DNA of 64,000 nt from Rhizodiscina lignyota. Taxonomy: Eukaryota > Ascomycota > Dothideomycetes > Aulographales > Rhizodiscinaceae. The stretch is from the NCBI GenBank assembly GCA_010015805.1, contig ML978122.1, forward strand, positions 3,196,453 to 3,260,452. Reading direction: 5' to 3'. The notes beneath the pieces are model-generated. The model saw only the letters and a program-made list of their open reading frames with translations, did no database searches and had not been told where the DNA came from. Position numbers and translations under genes: made by a program. This document shows, piece after piece, positions 33,173 to 45,042 of the stretch (positions within the stretch are counted from its first letter, which is position 1; each line of letters begins with the position of its first letter).

Positions 33173-36119
33173 ATGACGGTCCAAGTCTTGCAGGACGGCG
33201 CCGTCCAGGTGCCAGAGAGCAAGATCCACAACAAGTCCGGTGGCCTGACACAACAGACCGCCGATGCAGGAACGAAAGCAACCGACATCATCGACATTCG
33301 CCGGGAGGTCGTTGGCATTTCCGTTCTCGATGAGTTGCGCCGGGGGCTTCGTGTTGCTCCTGGTGTTGAGAAACGACTTCCGACCCTTCTGCTCTACGAC
33401 GAGCCTGGTTTGCAACTTTTCGAAAAGATTACCTATCTCGACGAGTACTACCTGACTAATGAGGAAATCGGGCTTCTGGAGAAGTACTCAGATCGGATTG
33501 CGGAGCGAATTGCACCAGACTCGATTGTCGTCGAACTCGGAAGCGGGTATGGACCCGTGTTTCTGAGACATTCGACGCAGCCTTGCAGCCTGCAGCATAC
33601 TAATTAAATTGTAGCAACCTCCGAAAGGTCAACATTCTTCTGCAAGCCCTGGAAAGAGCGCAGAAGAGGGTTGTCTATTACGCTCTGGATCTCGACCGCG
33701 TGGAGCTGGAGCGTACGATAGCCGCAGTACCACGGGACTATCAATATGTGACAGTCAAGGGTCTCCACGGCACGTACGATGATGGAGCGGTGTGGCTGAC
33801 GTCTCCTCACGTTGCCAGTTACCCTAAGTGTATTCTCAGCCTGGGATCAAGCATTGGCAATTTTAGTCGCCAAGGTGGCGCGGACTTTGTTAAACAGTTT
33901 GCAGATATCCTCCAGACCGGGGATACTATGCTAATTGCGCTCGACGGTTGCAAAGAGCCAGAACGAGTTTATCATGCATACAATGACAGGGATGACGTGA
34001 CTCATCAGTTCATCCTTAACGGGCTCAAGCAGGCGAACCGTTTGCTGCAAACAGAAGCGTTCGACCTTCGCGTCTGGAGAGTCATCGGCGAATTCGACGC
34101 ATCTGCAGGCCGTCACCATGCATTTGTCAGTCCGACCGAAGATACTGTTATCGATGGAGTTTTCATCAAGCGCGATGAGCGCGTTCGTATCGAGGAGAGT
34201 TATAAATTCTCGCCGGAAGAGGTGGTGGCGCTGTTCCAGTACGCTTCGCTTGCCGAAGGTGCGCGTTGGATGAACGAACGCGGAGACTACGGTGCGTTTT
34301 AGGTCCCGTCCTGTTAAAAAAAACTAATCTCGTGTCGCGTGTATCATGTGACGTCAATCAGCCGTGGAACAATGTCATCGATTTTATATATTACGGGCCG
34401 ACCCTCAGAACATCTTCATCTACCACAACTAACTTTTACATCACAGGACTACACATGGCGTCTAAGCCGACAGTAACCTTCTCGCCAAAGGCCGGCGTAT
34501 ACGCGGCCCGACCCGTGCCCAGCTTGCAGGAGTTCGAGGAACTCTGGACGGCATGGGACATGATAACACAGCATATGATCCCGGAAGATCAGCTCCTGAC
34601 AAAGCCAATCAACCTCCGGAATGTCTGCCTTTTCTATCTGGGACATATCCCCACCTTTCTGGACATGCAGGTCACCAAAGCTGTCAATGGGGAGCCGACA
34701 GAGCCGAGCCACTACCCTAACATCTTCGAACGTGGCATCGACCCAGATGTGGACGATCCTACTCATATTCATGCGCACAGCGAAGTGCCGGACGAATGGC
34801 CTCCAAAGGAAGAGATCCTAGCATTCCAGGATCGCGTACGTGCCAGGATTCAGAAGCTGTACGAGACCGGGGCAGCATACAGCGATCGAAAGGTTGGGCG
34901 CGCGCTGTGGTTGGGCCTGGAGCATGAAGTTATGCATATCGAAACGCTTCTCTACATGCTAATCCAGAGCGAGAACATGCTTCCGCCAGATGGCGTCATC
35001 ACCCCAGATTTTGGCGCGATGGCAAAGACGGCCGCGACCCATGCGGTGCCCAACGAATGGGTTACAGTTCCCGAACGCGAGCTGACTGTCGGGTTGGAAG
35101 ACCCCGAGAGTGACGACGGCCCCGATCGTTACTTTGGTTGGGACAACGAGAAGCCTCCCAGGAAGGCTTACGTTGGTGCATTCCAAGCCAAGGCCAGGCC
35201 CATCACCAATGGAGAATTCGCTGAATATTTGGAGAAAAATCATCTCGATGCTATTCCGGCGTCCTGGACCACTTCAGCTGCGCTTCAGAATGGCCAGACC
35301 AATGGCATTAATGGAGTTACTAATGGAGTCAATGGGACTGGAGTCCAGGTTGGGGCTCCATCCAAAGCTTTCCTGAGGGGCAAAGCCGTCAAGACGGTCT
35401 TCGGGAACGTTCCTCTCGAATATGCTCTCTCTTGGCCAGTCCTGGCCTCGTACGACGAGCTTTCTGGCTGCGCCGACTGGATGGGCGGCCATATTCCTAC
35501 CGCAGATGAAGTGCGCAGCATCTATGCCTACGTCGAAGAGCTCAAGGAGAAGGATAACAAGCTGCTTGCTGTCAACATTCCAGCTGTCAACAGTCACCTC
35601 CTCAACGACGGTGTCGAAGAGACCCCACCACAAGGAGGTGCGGTAAAGCGCTCCTCCAACGGAGCCTCCCCCCCCTCGCCCGCTGACTTCTTCGTTGACC
35701 TCGACGGAGCAAACGTGGGCTTCAAGCACTGGCATCCAGTTCCAGTCACCCAGCACGGGCGAAAGCTCTGTGGACAAGGTGAACTGGGCGGTGCTTGGGA
35801 ATGGACGAGCACTGTGTTGGAGAAGCATGATGGGTTTGAGCCTATGAGGCTTTACCCTGCGTATACAGGTATGTTTCTGCCTGCAAATTGACGTTGCACG
35901 ACTAATGCAAAATCCACAGCGGACTTCTTTGATGGGAAGCACAACATCGTTTTGGGCGGCTCCTGGGCAACCCATCCCAGGGTTGCAGGTCGTAAGACTT
36001 TGTATATCCCCCTTTCCCGACTTCAACCTTACATACACTAATCTTTTTTCAGTGTCAACTGGTACCAGCACAACTATCCATATGTCTGGGCAGGTGCGCG
36101 CTTGGTCCGTGACGCCTAG
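33173..36119 (+). CDS. egt1: Ergothioneine biosynthesis protein 1 (EgtD-EgtB fusion)
   Basis: Model join(33173..33546, 33615..34291, 34447..35868, 35920..36001, 36053..36119), 873 residues. All four junctions keep phase and restore family sequence, e.g. VELGSGNLRKV at the first and GRKTFVNWYQ at the last. Residues about 30-345 are the SAM-dependent histidine trimethylase (EgtD-like), with YDEPGLQLFEKITYLDEYYL and the SAM loop VELGSGN. From about 375 comes a DinB-like iron domain: YLGH (His about 417) and H-x3-H-x-E in LEHEVMHIET (His about 510 and 514), the expected three-His iron site. The FGE-sulfatase-like domain ends GGAWEWTSTVLEKHDGF and YPYVWAGARLVRD. It makes hercynine and then its cysteine sulfoxide conjugate. 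A Gly/Asn-rich linker (about 635-655) lies inside the last domain. The C-S lyase partner is not in this window. Confidence 0.95.
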
Positions 36120-36735
36120 GCGTTCAATTATGGATATCGCATGGGGGCTTTGCGTGGAAGGATGGGTGGCACACTCCTTTTGGCAGCAATAATATGGACA
36201 GGAGCAAAGTCCCCTTGTGTAACCCTTCAGGAGGATACATCGGCGGCTGGCCTTTCAACGTTCTTTAAATGAATAATGAAACACTCCGTTCTTTGCTATT
36301 GAAAATGCCGATGTTCTGTTTTTCTATTGCCGCACAAGTTGTTGGGAGAATGATTCTGGCCAAGCCATGCTTAGGCACCTTTCGCCCTTGTTCATGCACC
36401 CCAGATTTCTACTCCAGTCGCGAGGTTCACGCCGATCAACAAGATCGAGTATTTCCCGAGCCGAAAAGTCGGCCTCGGCACGTGGTGAGTGGCGGAATAT
36501 CTCCGCATCCCCAGATTTACTCCTCTCTCAGAGCTCCAATTCCGCGATATCCTGGAGCGCCACTTCAACTTCGCAATCGTGTGACAGTCAAGTATAAAAG
36601 TTTCGGGAGAAAGTTTCGCAAGTGACGCATCTGATGGGTAGTGGTCTTCTTTCTCTAATATCGATTTCTTTATACAATTCCGTTCTCTTTGAACAATACT
36701 CTCATATGAATTAAGAATAGCGTATCCAAAGCACC
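36120..36735. other. Intergenic, nothing recognised
   Basis: 616 nt between egt1 and the P450 gene; it holds the egt1 3' end and the P450 promoter. ORFs here look non-coding. Confidence 0.4.
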
Positions 36736-38458
36736 ATGATCTCCATAGTAGCGTCATTCCTCCAAAATGAACTCTCCCTCCATCCTTATCGCAGCACCTT
36801 CGTCTCACTCCTCTTCGTTCCTCTGCTCTACGTATTCATAAATGAAATCATCCGCTACACTTCTCGCGTTCCTGGCTTCAAGGGCCCGCCAGGTCTCCCC
36901 GTCATTGGCAACCTGGAAGCTGTGCGCGTCAATGCCGCAGAGCAATACCGGAAGTGGGCTAAGACATATGGAGATGTGTACCAGATACAACTGGGGAACA
37001 TCCCAGTGATTGTCGTGAACAGCGCAGAGAGCGCGAGGAAGATATTTGGGAATAATAGCCAGAGTTTGAGCTCACGGCCAGTGTTTTATACATTCCATAA
37101 GGTGGGTGGATACCGAAGGTTGTGAACGATGAGGACGAAGACAGATGCGGATCCATTGAGCGAATTGTGCTGATGTCAAGTGGGAATAGGTATTGTCGAA
37201 TACTGCAGGAACAACAATCGGGACGAGTCCCTTTTCCGACTCGTTGAAACGTCGTCGCAAGGGCGCCGCTTCTGCATTAAATAAGCCATCAGTGGCAACA
37301 TATATTCCGCATCTGGACATTGAGACTCGCGACTTTGTCAAGGAAGGGTTGGAATATGGCAAAGCAGGCACCATTGGAATCGATCCTATGCCCATGATCC
37401 AAAGACTCTCTCTGAGCCTGGCACTTACACTGAACTGGGGGACTCGCATGGGTAGCCGCGATGACCCGCTGTTCCACGAGATTACTGAGGTGGAGGAGGA
37501 GATCTCAAAGTTCCGCAGCACAACGGGCAATTTGCAGGACTACATTCCGCTACTGCGGCTAAATCCGTTCAGCTTTGGTAACAAGCACGCGAGGGAAATG
37601 CGGGATCGAAGAGATGTGTATCTTAACAAGCTGAATCGCGATTTGGATGATCGGATGGAGAAGGGCATACACAAGCCGTGTATTCAGGCCAATGTCATCC
37701 TGGATAAGGAGGCGAGTTTGAACAAGGAGGAGCTTACGTCCATCTCGTTAACGATGCTGTCGGGCGGGCTGGATACGGTCACGACGCTAGTGCAGTGGAG
37801 TGTTGCGCTCATTGCACAGCGGCCAGATGTCCAAGGCAAGGCGATCGAGGCGATAAGAGAGTTTTATCCGGAGGATATGCCGCTGTGCGATGCAGAAGAC
37901 GATCAGAAATGTGGGTATGTGGTCGCGCTGGTTCGAGAGTGTTTGCGGTATTACGCCGTGTTAAGGCTGGCGTTACCTCGTGCGAGTGTGAAGGACGTGA
38001 CGTATGAAGGGAAAGTGATTCCAGCTGGCACGACAATCTTCCTAAATGCCTGGGCCTGTAATATGGGTAAGTTGCAGTTCTACATCAACGGCGGCGCGTC
38101 TCGAGCCATATGCTGACTGGATTCAGATTCCAAGGTCTGGAGCGATCCAGAGGTCTTCCGACCGGAGCGATGGATCGAGCAACCTGATGCGCCGCTCTTT
38201 ACGTACGGCCTGGGCTATCGGATGTGCGCAGGAAGTCTGCTGGCGAACCGCGAGCTGTATTTGGCGTATATGAGAATGCTGAATAGCTTCGAACTGGTCA
38301 AAGATTCAGACGTAGAGACGCACCCGGTCCTGGGTTCTGCAGATCCTACGAGCTTGGTGACGATGAGCAAGAGATACACAGTGGTATTTAAACCGCGGAA
38401 CGAGAAGGCCCTGAGAGAAGCAATCGAGAAGAGCATCAAAGAGCACGGGGAGGCATAA
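36736..38458 (+). CDS. Cytochrome P450, phenylacetate hydroxylase-like (CYP504 family)
   Basis: Model join(36736..37101, 37190..38066, 38127..38458), 524 residues; introns of 88 and 60 nt (GTGGGT/TAG; GTAAGT/CAG). An N-terminal membrane anchor (about residues 20-36: TFVSLLFVPLLYVFINEII) precedes the proline hinge GPPGLPVIGN. The I-helix is LSGGLDTVTTLVQW, the K-helix ExxR is ECLR in VRECLRYYAVLR, the PERW segment is VFRPERW, and the heme loop is FTYGLGYRMCAG with Cys448 as the ligand. The N-terminal and B-C region (EQYRKWAKTYGDVYQIQLGN, HKVLSNTAGTTIGTSP, DSLKRRRKGAASALNKPSV) is that of CYP504 enzymes such as Aspergillus PhacA, which hydroxylates phenylacetate at the 2-position in its breakdown to homogentisate. 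Substrate here is inferred; CYP504B-type specificity for hydroxylated phenylacetates is also possible. ER membrane. Confidence 0.92.
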
Positions 38459-39220
38459 ATATGGATCAAATTGAAAGGACAACTGCGAGGAAGGCAGGAG
38501 GATCGAAACGCGCGATAGATCGTACGGTAGGGATGCCGCTTTCGTACACGGTAGCGCTTTGCACGCTGTGCACTGGAGTAGATATAACAGCTGTCACATT
38601 GTGAAGAACTAAAGGCCAAACATTGCACCAGATAGATGTAAAAGCGCTGTTGTGTTTGGATGCTAGACGCGTCAGGAGCTACTGCAGACACGACACGGCA
38701 CGGCACGCATAAAGGCACTTCTGCTACGGATGATCGACACAGGCCTGAGTATTTATAATGTCGAGCCGGACTGTTGGAGCTCCTGGCAACGCTGTGTCGC
38801 TGCTGAGCCCTCAGATTCTAATTGCACAAGTTCATCAAGTTCAAAGAGATATTCTAATCGATCAAGCCCTGGTGTATCTACGCAAACAACTATACCTGAA
38901 CCCCCTCTGCACTCCCTCTATAATCGAATTGCCTTCAATACGGTCGACTACTAGGTGTATCAGCTCCGGGCAACATTGACATTATAGCGACTGCCCATAG
39001 GATCAGCATTCTCGCCGAGAAGTTGGTGATGCCAGCTACAACTTCGACACGTTGCGACCGCTCCTGAACATCAATCCCACGCGATCGAACACCCCCGACC
39101 TTTCCTGAATATTTCCCCGAACACCCCCAGTCCTCTTGCTTCATCGACCGAACTTGTCACGCGCTCCGCGGACGCTTCCTCACCGGCCCAGGAAGAGGAA
39201 GAGCACACGATGAATACCGC
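38459..39220. other. Intergenic, nothing recognised
   Basis: 762 nt between the P450 gene and the membrane glycosyltransferase-like gene. A C-rich motif (CGAACACCCCC) occurs twice near 39086 and 39118, upstream of the latter's ATG. Confidence 0.4.
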
Positions 39221-41665
39221 ATGTCCAGCATAGGAGACGGCGGCCGTCACAGGGTGCGAGGAGGACACGACGATATGGCCGCATCGTCGCGCGTCGCGGA
39301 GAAGGACGAAGAGCTGGGCAAGAGAGATGATAGCTACTACAAGTGGCACCGGAGGCGTACGAGTGGGAGCTTGTCATCGTGGAATCCGTTGCGCTATCGG
39401 AAGAGGAGGCTATTGGCAACCTGTGTCGTGCTGCTAGCGGTCTACCTTCTTTTTCGAATGCTGCGTGTGGACATTCTGATGTCACCTGCATTCCCTAGTT
39501 CGAGCGACACGGCAGAGAACGAGAGCGATTATGGGTATACACCTGGAGGGCCACCTGTCCAGCCCAGCGGCGCTCCTCCGAAGAGGGAGCTCGACCGTGC
39601 GAATCCAGCATCGAAGCATTACTACAATGAGGTCATCAAATTCTACAAGCTTGGGGCATCACTGCATCGAATATCGCGGACGATGGGGTATCGTCCGAAC
39701 AACCACAACATCCTCTTCGCGGCATCCAGTCTCCAAAGTGTGGCCAACCTCCTGCCTGTCGCTTGTGAGATGCGCAGATGGGACAGGAACCATGTACATG
39801 TTGCGCTGTTTGGAAGGGACGATCTGTCTATTGAGGAGATACAGGAGGTTAATGGCGTCGACAAAGACACGTGCGACATCTTCTGGCACGATGCTCGTCC
39901 GGACTATGCGGAGTACAGTACGGATTTGCGCGCAGAGACTGGAGCGGTATTTGCGTTTAAGAGCATTAATGACTTCATGCACCCACAGGTTCTGATCACG
40001 GACCAATTGGAGCAAGAGGATGTATTCTTTCAACATTCAGTGAAGAAAGCAGTGCAAGGACAGGGTCATCCGCTCATCCAAATACCGGAAGGTGGTGTAG
40101 ACAAGTTGATGTGGATGACACGGCTAGACTCCGAATCTCTCAAGGCATGGCATAAGGTCTCCGTCGACATTCTCGTTCACGCTCCTCCGGACTCAATTGG
40201 GTCGCTCCGACGGCTCATGCAATCCCTCTCCGAAGCAGACTACACCGGTCTGAACTATCCAAGGCTCATTGTTGAGCTTCCAGCTGAAGTGGATTACATG
40301 ACGAAATTCTTCCTGGACGAACTGAAATGGCCACCAAAGCAGCATGACGTGCTATCGCACTCCAACTCCCTCATCATCCGCCACCGCATCCCCAGCAAGA
40401 AGATCTCCGCCGAGGAAGCCACAGTTCGTTTCGCCGAATCTTTCTACCCTACCCATGCCGACGATTCTCATGTGCTGGTCATCTGTCCTCAAGCCCAGGT
40501 TTCTCCACTCTACTTCCAATACCTGATGTACAACATTCTTGAATACAAGTACTCGCGATATCAAGCCGATGGCGTTTCATCCCTTCTTGGCCTCAGCTTA
40601 GACGTGCCTTCTACCAGTCTGGATGGTTCAGCGTCTTTCGTTCCTCCCTCGACAAAGGACCTCCCTAGCGGCAATCCCTACAAGGAGCCGCAGGACTCAC
40701 CTATCCCATTCCTTTGGGAGGCACCAAGCAGCGGTGCGGCACTATACTTTGGTGACAAGTGGATCGAGATCCAGTCGTTCCTGACCAACCGAATCGACGC
40801 AAGAAAGAAGCATCACCCAAAGAAGAAAGAAGTATCCGCCGCATTTCCGGCATGGGTGGAGTATTTCCTGGAGTTGATCCGCGCGCGTAGTTACGCGATG
40901 CTCTACCCTGGCTTAGAGTCGGGGGAGAGCCTTGTCATAGTTCACGAAGAGTCATTTCATGTTCCGGAGGAATTCACGGAGCCGACAGAAACGCCCGCCA
41001 CGAGGCGTAAGTGGAGACGTGACGACTCTGCTGCAGCTGCTGAGTCTGACTTGGAAGCTTTTGTGACGCCAGCCACGTTTCCCACGTCTCGAGATGATTA
41101 TGATGCAAGTGAGGAGGAACGTCCACTGCTCACCTCGTCTGCACGGCCACTCCATCAGGTCCTGCCATTTGATGCGGATCTGCCTGGTCTACGCCTTATC
41201 CCGTACCTCTCATCAAGCGGAGAGAAGACGAGCGTGGCGAACGCAGCTAGGATCGCCGAAGCGTACGCAGATCATTTCCGGCGCGAGGTCGGTGGGTGTA
41301 TTGATGATGCGAATTTCAAGAAGGGATGGAAAAAGAGGGGTGTGAAGGGCAGTGCGAAGGACTTGTTTTGCTGGGGCGATGAAGGCGAGGATGAGTGGAT
41401 CATTCCAAAAGAGGAGATAGCGCCGAACGCAGGTGGTGGGACTGGGAGTGCTGGTTCCAAAGTACCGATTGTCAACACTGAAGCTGGCGAGAACGGAGAT
41501 GAAAGTCCGGGCTTCATGGTCGGGAGTCGCGATGCCTCAGGGAGGCCGAGAGAAGATTCTACGGATAAGGGACCTGTTGTCATGTCGAGGGAAACAGAAG
41601 GAGAGATCAAAGTCCCCGCACTAGATGCGATGGCGGAAAGGTCAGACGATTCCAGAGAAGTGTAA
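39221..41665 (+). CDS. Type II membrane protein, fungal glycosyltransferase-2-like
   Basis: 814 residues, single exon. A basic cytosolic tail of about 62 residues (NPLRYRKRR) is followed by one transmembrane helix (RLLATCVVLLAVYLLFRML, about 63-81) and a large lumenal part, the type II layout of Golgi enzymes. The lumenal domain opens with MGYRPNNHNILFAASSLQSV, and further on has SVDILVHAPPDSIGSLRRLM and NYPRLIVELPAEVD, a pattern like nucleotide-sugar transferase folds. I recall fungal homologues annotated as glycosyltransferase 2, without known activity. No clear DxD metal motif was picked out. The C-terminal 150 residues are acidic, Ser/Gly-rich and probably disordered. The gene lies just upstream of dbp7 on the same strand; there is no evidence of linkage beyond that. 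Confidence 0.7.
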   Translation: MSSIGDGGRHRVRGGHDDMAASSRVAEKDEELGKRDDSYYKWHRRRTSGSLSSWNPLRYRKRRLLATCVVLLAVYLLFRMLRVDILMSPAFPSSSDTAENESDYGYTPGGPPVQPSGAPPKRELDRANPASKHYYNEVIKFYKLGASLHRISRTMGYRPNNHNILFAASSLQSVANLLPVACEMRRWDRNHVHVALFGRDDLSIEEIQEVNGVDKDTCDIFWHDARPDYAEYSTDLRAETGAVFAFKSINDFMHPQVLITDQLEQEDVFFQHSVKKAVQGQGHPLIQIPEGGVDKLMWMTRLDSESLKAWHKVSVDILVHAPPDSIGSLRRLMQSLSEADYTGLNYPRLIVELPAEVDYMTKFFLDELKWPPKQHDVLSHSNSLIIRHRIPSKKISAEEATVRFAESFYPTHADDSHVLVICPQAQVSPLYFQYLMYNILEYKYSRYQADGVSSLLGLSLDVPSTSLDGSASFVPPSTKDLPSGNPYKEPQDSPIPFLWEAPSSGAALYFGDKWIEIQSFLTNRIDARKKHHPKKKEVSAAFPAWVEYFLELIRARSYAMLYPGLESGESLVIVHEESFHVPEEFTEPTETPATRRKWRRDDSAAAAESDLEAFVTPATFPTSRDDYDASEEERPLLTSSARPLHQVLPFDADLPGLRLIPYLSSSGEKTSVANAARIAEAYADHFRREVGGCIDDANFKKGWKKRGVKGSAKDLFCWGDEGEDEWIIPKEEIAPNAGGGTGSAGSKVPIVNTEAGENGDESPGFMVGSRDASGRPREDSTDKGPVVMSRETEGEIKVPALDAMAERSDDSREV

Positions 41666-42043
41666 AGGATATTTCGTATGTGCTATATAGAGGCAACAAT
41701 ATCGTTGCTCTTAGGGCTTCGGCGTTTTATGGATCTGGCAGCGAGAACGTTTAGCGTGGAGCAGCTTTGAGGGATTAAGCTTTCTGGTATTAGAACTGCC
41801 TTTTACACACTGCTGTAAACCTCAACCAAACAATGTGCCGTGGTCTCCTTCTCGATTTCAATCCGTCGAGCTCCTCTGCCTTTAGCGCTTCGGCGCGCCA
41901 AGACTAGACTGTCGGCGTCGTGACTGAGCGGAGTGGCCCACTGAAATCTTGGCGCGCAGGGGTCCCATAAAAAAGTTCGTGGGATTCAATTCTCGAAGAA
42001 CTTTAGTACCACGACACTTGCAAAGCTGTACACTCCCGCGATC
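41666..42043. other. Intergenic, dbp7 promoter
   Basis: 378 nt. No recognised motif. Confidence 0.4.
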
Positions 42044-44398
42044 ATGGCCGAAGATGGGATGCTGCTCAACTTCTCCATCGGAGATGCTCCGATTGTTCAG
42101 AAGGACAAGTTGAGAGGTGGCTCCTGGCGCGCGCGACGGCAAGTTGAACGACGGAGCAGACGTCCATCTGACGCTCCGCCAGCAAAGAGGCAAAGGACCA
42201 ATGATATACAGCCAACTTCCGAGACGAGTCATCCGAAAGGGCCAAAAACTGAGGAGAGACAGGTCATTTCTTCATTGTTTCGATTCAATCCTTCGTCCAC
42301 GACGAAGTCTCAGCCCAATACCAGCAAGACAGACGACGATCATGTCGAGCCATCGAATGCACCACTCTCTGGCGAGCTGGAGAATTTTACTTCCTTGGGA
42401 CTCTCGCTTGCTCTTGCCGTCCATCTTACTCAAAAGCTTGCCATAAAAAGACCGACTGCAATACAAAAGGCAGCGATCCCTCGCCTGCTGCAGGATAATT
42501 CAGACGCTTTCATACAGGCAGAGACGGGCTCGGGCAAGACACTAGCGTACACCTTGCCCATTGTGCAACGTATCATAGAGTTGACTCCAGTATCAAGCTC
42601 TGCCGATGTAGAAGGGAAGAACAGCAGTGCACCCTCTGGCATACACCGAGATTCTGGCCTCTTCGCGATAATCCTGACGCCCACTCGAGAACTATCGCGC
42701 CAAGTATCAAACGTATTGGCATCTATTCTACCACCCTATCTTGTCTCCGGTACTGTTATTGGAGGAGAGAAGAAGAAGTCTGAGAAGGCTAGGCTACGGA
42801 AGGGACTGAATATCCTGATCGCAACACCTGGTCGGCTCGCAGACCATCTCGATCATACAGAAGCGCTAGATGTGAGCCGCGTTCGATGGCTGATACTGGA
42901 CGAAGGCGATAGGCTCATGGAATTGGGCTTCGAAGAGGACATTAAGAGGATTGTCAGTAAATTGGATTTCCGTTTACACAAGGGGTTAAAGGACGGAGTA
43001 GCAGAGGCGCTGCCGGGCCTGCCATCCAACCGGATCACGATTCTCTGCTCTGCCACCATGAAGATGGACGTCCAGCGTCTGGGTGAGATCAGTCTGAAAG
43101 ACGCGACACATATCCAGGCGAGTTCAGGTGACGAAGTTCAGAACGACGAAGAAGGCGAGATCAGCGCAGCAGAGCAGACGAACATGCAAGGAGACTTCAC
43201 AGCGCCCGCTCAATTGAAACAATCGTATGCCGTGGTTCCAGCGAAGCTCCGACTGGTCACACTCATCGCGATGCTAAAGCAAACATTTATACGCAGAGGT
43301 GCCGTGAACAAAGTCATTGTGTTCATCTCCTGCGCTGATTCTGTCGACTTTCATTTCGATGTTTTCATGCGAGACCCGGCAGAAGCATCTGAACCCACCG
43401 ACGACGACAACCGTGCTATTGAAACGCGTACAAAACCGCGTCGTAAAACAACTGAGGCCACCAAGCCCCCAGAAATCGCCACAGTTATTACCTCTGGACC
43501 TTCCCTGCATATCACTCCGTTAAACTCTACACCATCCGACCAAGTTACTGTCTATCGCCTCCACGGCTCTCTCCCGCCACCGCTCCGAACATCCACACTC
43601 AAAGCCTTCTACAGTTCAACGTCTCCATCCGTCCTTTTCTGTACAGATGTTGCATCTCGTGGCCTAGATTTGCCTAACGTCGACCTCGTCATCGAGTTCG
43701 ATCCTGCCTTCTCTCGCGACGATCACATTCACCGCGTTGGCCGAACTGCGCGAGCAGGGAACGACGGTAGGGCTTGCGTATTTTTGATGCCGGGAGTTGA
43801 AGAAGGTTACATAGATGTCCTGGCTAGGGACAGAAGGGAGGGCGCAAGCGCGCTGCGGCGTTCGGATGCGGACGAAGCACTGAAGAAGGCGTTTGCGTCA
43901 CCATCGGTGTCCTCGAACACTTCGGCAGCGGCGATGAGACGGTCCAAGTCCGATGTCAAAGACTGGGAAGGAGTCGCTACGAATGCGCAGCTCGATATCG
44001 AGCGCTGGATCCTCTCCCAACCGTCACTGCTTGAAAAGGCGCGCAAGGCATATCAAAGCCACATCCGGGCGTATGCAACGCACGTGGCAAACGAGCGGCA
44101 ATACTTCGATATCAAAGAGCTGCATCTGGGACACCTGGCAAAAGCATTTGGGCTGAGGGATCGTCCGAGTATGGTTAATGTGCCGGGTATGAGGGCTGGG
44201 CCAGGGAAGAAGGAAAGACGGTATGTCAGTAATGCGGGAAGTGAGAAATTGAAGGGCGAAGGGCGGAAGGTCAAACCTGGCGGATTTGATAGAGATGATG
44301 TCGCAGGCGGGATGGTAGATCTTGGAGATGCGGCGAAGAAGATGAGGTCGAAGGTCAAGGGGATGATGGGTGGAGCGGATGAGTTTAACCTTGGGTAA
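42044..44398 (+). CDS. dbp7: DEAD-box RNA helicase Dbp7
   Basis: 784 residues, single exon. It starts MAEDGMLLNFSIGD, the typical Dbp7 N-terminus, then a basic linker. Helicase motifs in order: the Q-motif region with RPTAIQKAAIPRLLQ, motif I AETGSGKT (159-166), motif Ia PTREL, GG in VIGGEKKK, TPGRL, motif II as DEGD (LILDEGDRLMELGF), motif III as SAT (LCSATM), then domain 2 with CTDVASRGLDLPNV and the arginine-finger motif VI HRVGRTARAG. DEGD in place of DEAD is usual for Dbp7. A long insert between the two RecA domains and a basic C-terminus (RRYVSNAGSEKLKGEGRK) fit the family. Yeast Dbp7 acts in the nucleolus in early 60S ribosome assembly. Confidence 0.95.
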   Translation: MAEDGMLLNFSIGDAPIVQKDKLRGGSWRARRQVERRSRRPSDAPPAKRQRTNDIQPTSETSHPKGPKTEERQVISSLFRFNPSSTTKSQPNTSKTDDDHVEPSNAPLSGELENFTSLGLSLALAVHLTQKLAIKRPTAIQKAAIPRLLQDNSDAFIQAETGSGKTLAYTLPIVQRIIELTPVSSSADVEGKNSSAPSGIHRDSGLFAIILTPTRELSRQVSNVLASILPPYLVSGTVIGGEKKKSEKARLRKGLNILIATPGRLADHLDHTEALDVSRVRWLILDEGDRLMELGFEEDIKRIVSKLDFRLHKGLKDGVAEALPGLPSNRITILCSATMKMDVQRLGEISLKDATHIQASSGDEVQNDEEGEISAAEQTNMQGDFTAPAQLKQSYAVVPAKLRLVTLIAMLKQTFIRRGAVNKVIVFISCADSVDFHFDVFMRDPAEASEPTDDDNRAIETRTKPRRKTTEATKPPEIATVITSGPSLHITPLNSTPSDQVTVYRLHGSLPPPLRTSTLKAFYSSTSPSVLFCTDVASRGLDLPNVDLVIEFDPAFSRDDHIHRVGRTARAGNDGRACVFLMPGVEEGYIDVLARDRREGASALRRSDADEALKKAFASPSVSSNTSAAAMRRSKSDVKDWEGVATNAQLDIERWILSQPSLLEKARKAYQSHIRAYATHVANERQYFDIKELHLGHLAKAFGLRDRPSMVNVPGMRAGPGKKERRYVSNAGSEKLKGEGRKVKPGGFDRDDVAGGMVDLGDAAKKMRSKVKGMMGGADEFNLG

Positions 44399-45042
44399 CG
44401 GGATTGTGATAGTCGAATGATTTACTGAACCGGATTCTTTGTGCTGTCTACAATCGTGATGCTGTCGTGGTCACTGATGATAACTCGGTTGTACTCTGCG
44501 TTATTCTTATGGGTTTGAGACTTTTATGGCTGGCCGTAGGCATTCAAAGAACAAATAAAAAACCAAAAGAACTACGTTGAGGAGTTTTAAGGCAGAAAAC
44601 ATTCATGTTGGAGGAGAGATGATATGATAATCGAAGACCAACAGCAAGAAGTTGCAGATATCCCGCTCAGATCGCAGTCTGATTCGCTACCCAGATCGGA
44701 GATGAGCATTGTATCAGCGGGGTGTTCCACAAATGGAGCTCCGCCCCGCGAGGATATCGATCCGTCAAATAAATAGCTATTACTTCGTATAGCCGGTCTT
44801 TTGATATGTGACTGTGTTCAATTCTCAGCCTTGTGTTAGGTGCTTCCCCAATTTAGCGAGCGCCACATTATTGAGAGCGGCTGGCCTGCATAACACCGAC
44901 AAGGCTGAATGAACGAATTGAGAAACGGCTCCGCCTCTTTCTGCTCTTTAGAACACAGCTTAGATTCTCTTTTTTTCATTCCGTCCTGATTAAATGCCAT
45001 GCTCCCACCCGCCAAGAAGAGAAAATAAGCAAGTCACTTACC
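44399..45042. other. Intergenic, nothing recognised
   Basis: 644 nt between dbp7 and the CorA-like gene. No repeats or RNA genes are seen. Confidence 0.4.

Noticed and set aside
33173-38458. Egt1 and the P450 as a metabolic gene cluster
   Set aside because: The P450 is CYP504-like (phenylacetate breakdown) and Egt1 is a primary antioxidant pathway; no regulator, transporter or further enzyme links them.
39531-39995. Second-frame ORF inside the glycosyltransferase-like gene
   Set aside because: It is covered by a continuous 814-codon frame with a membrane anchor; the alternative has Ser/Arg-rich shadow composition.
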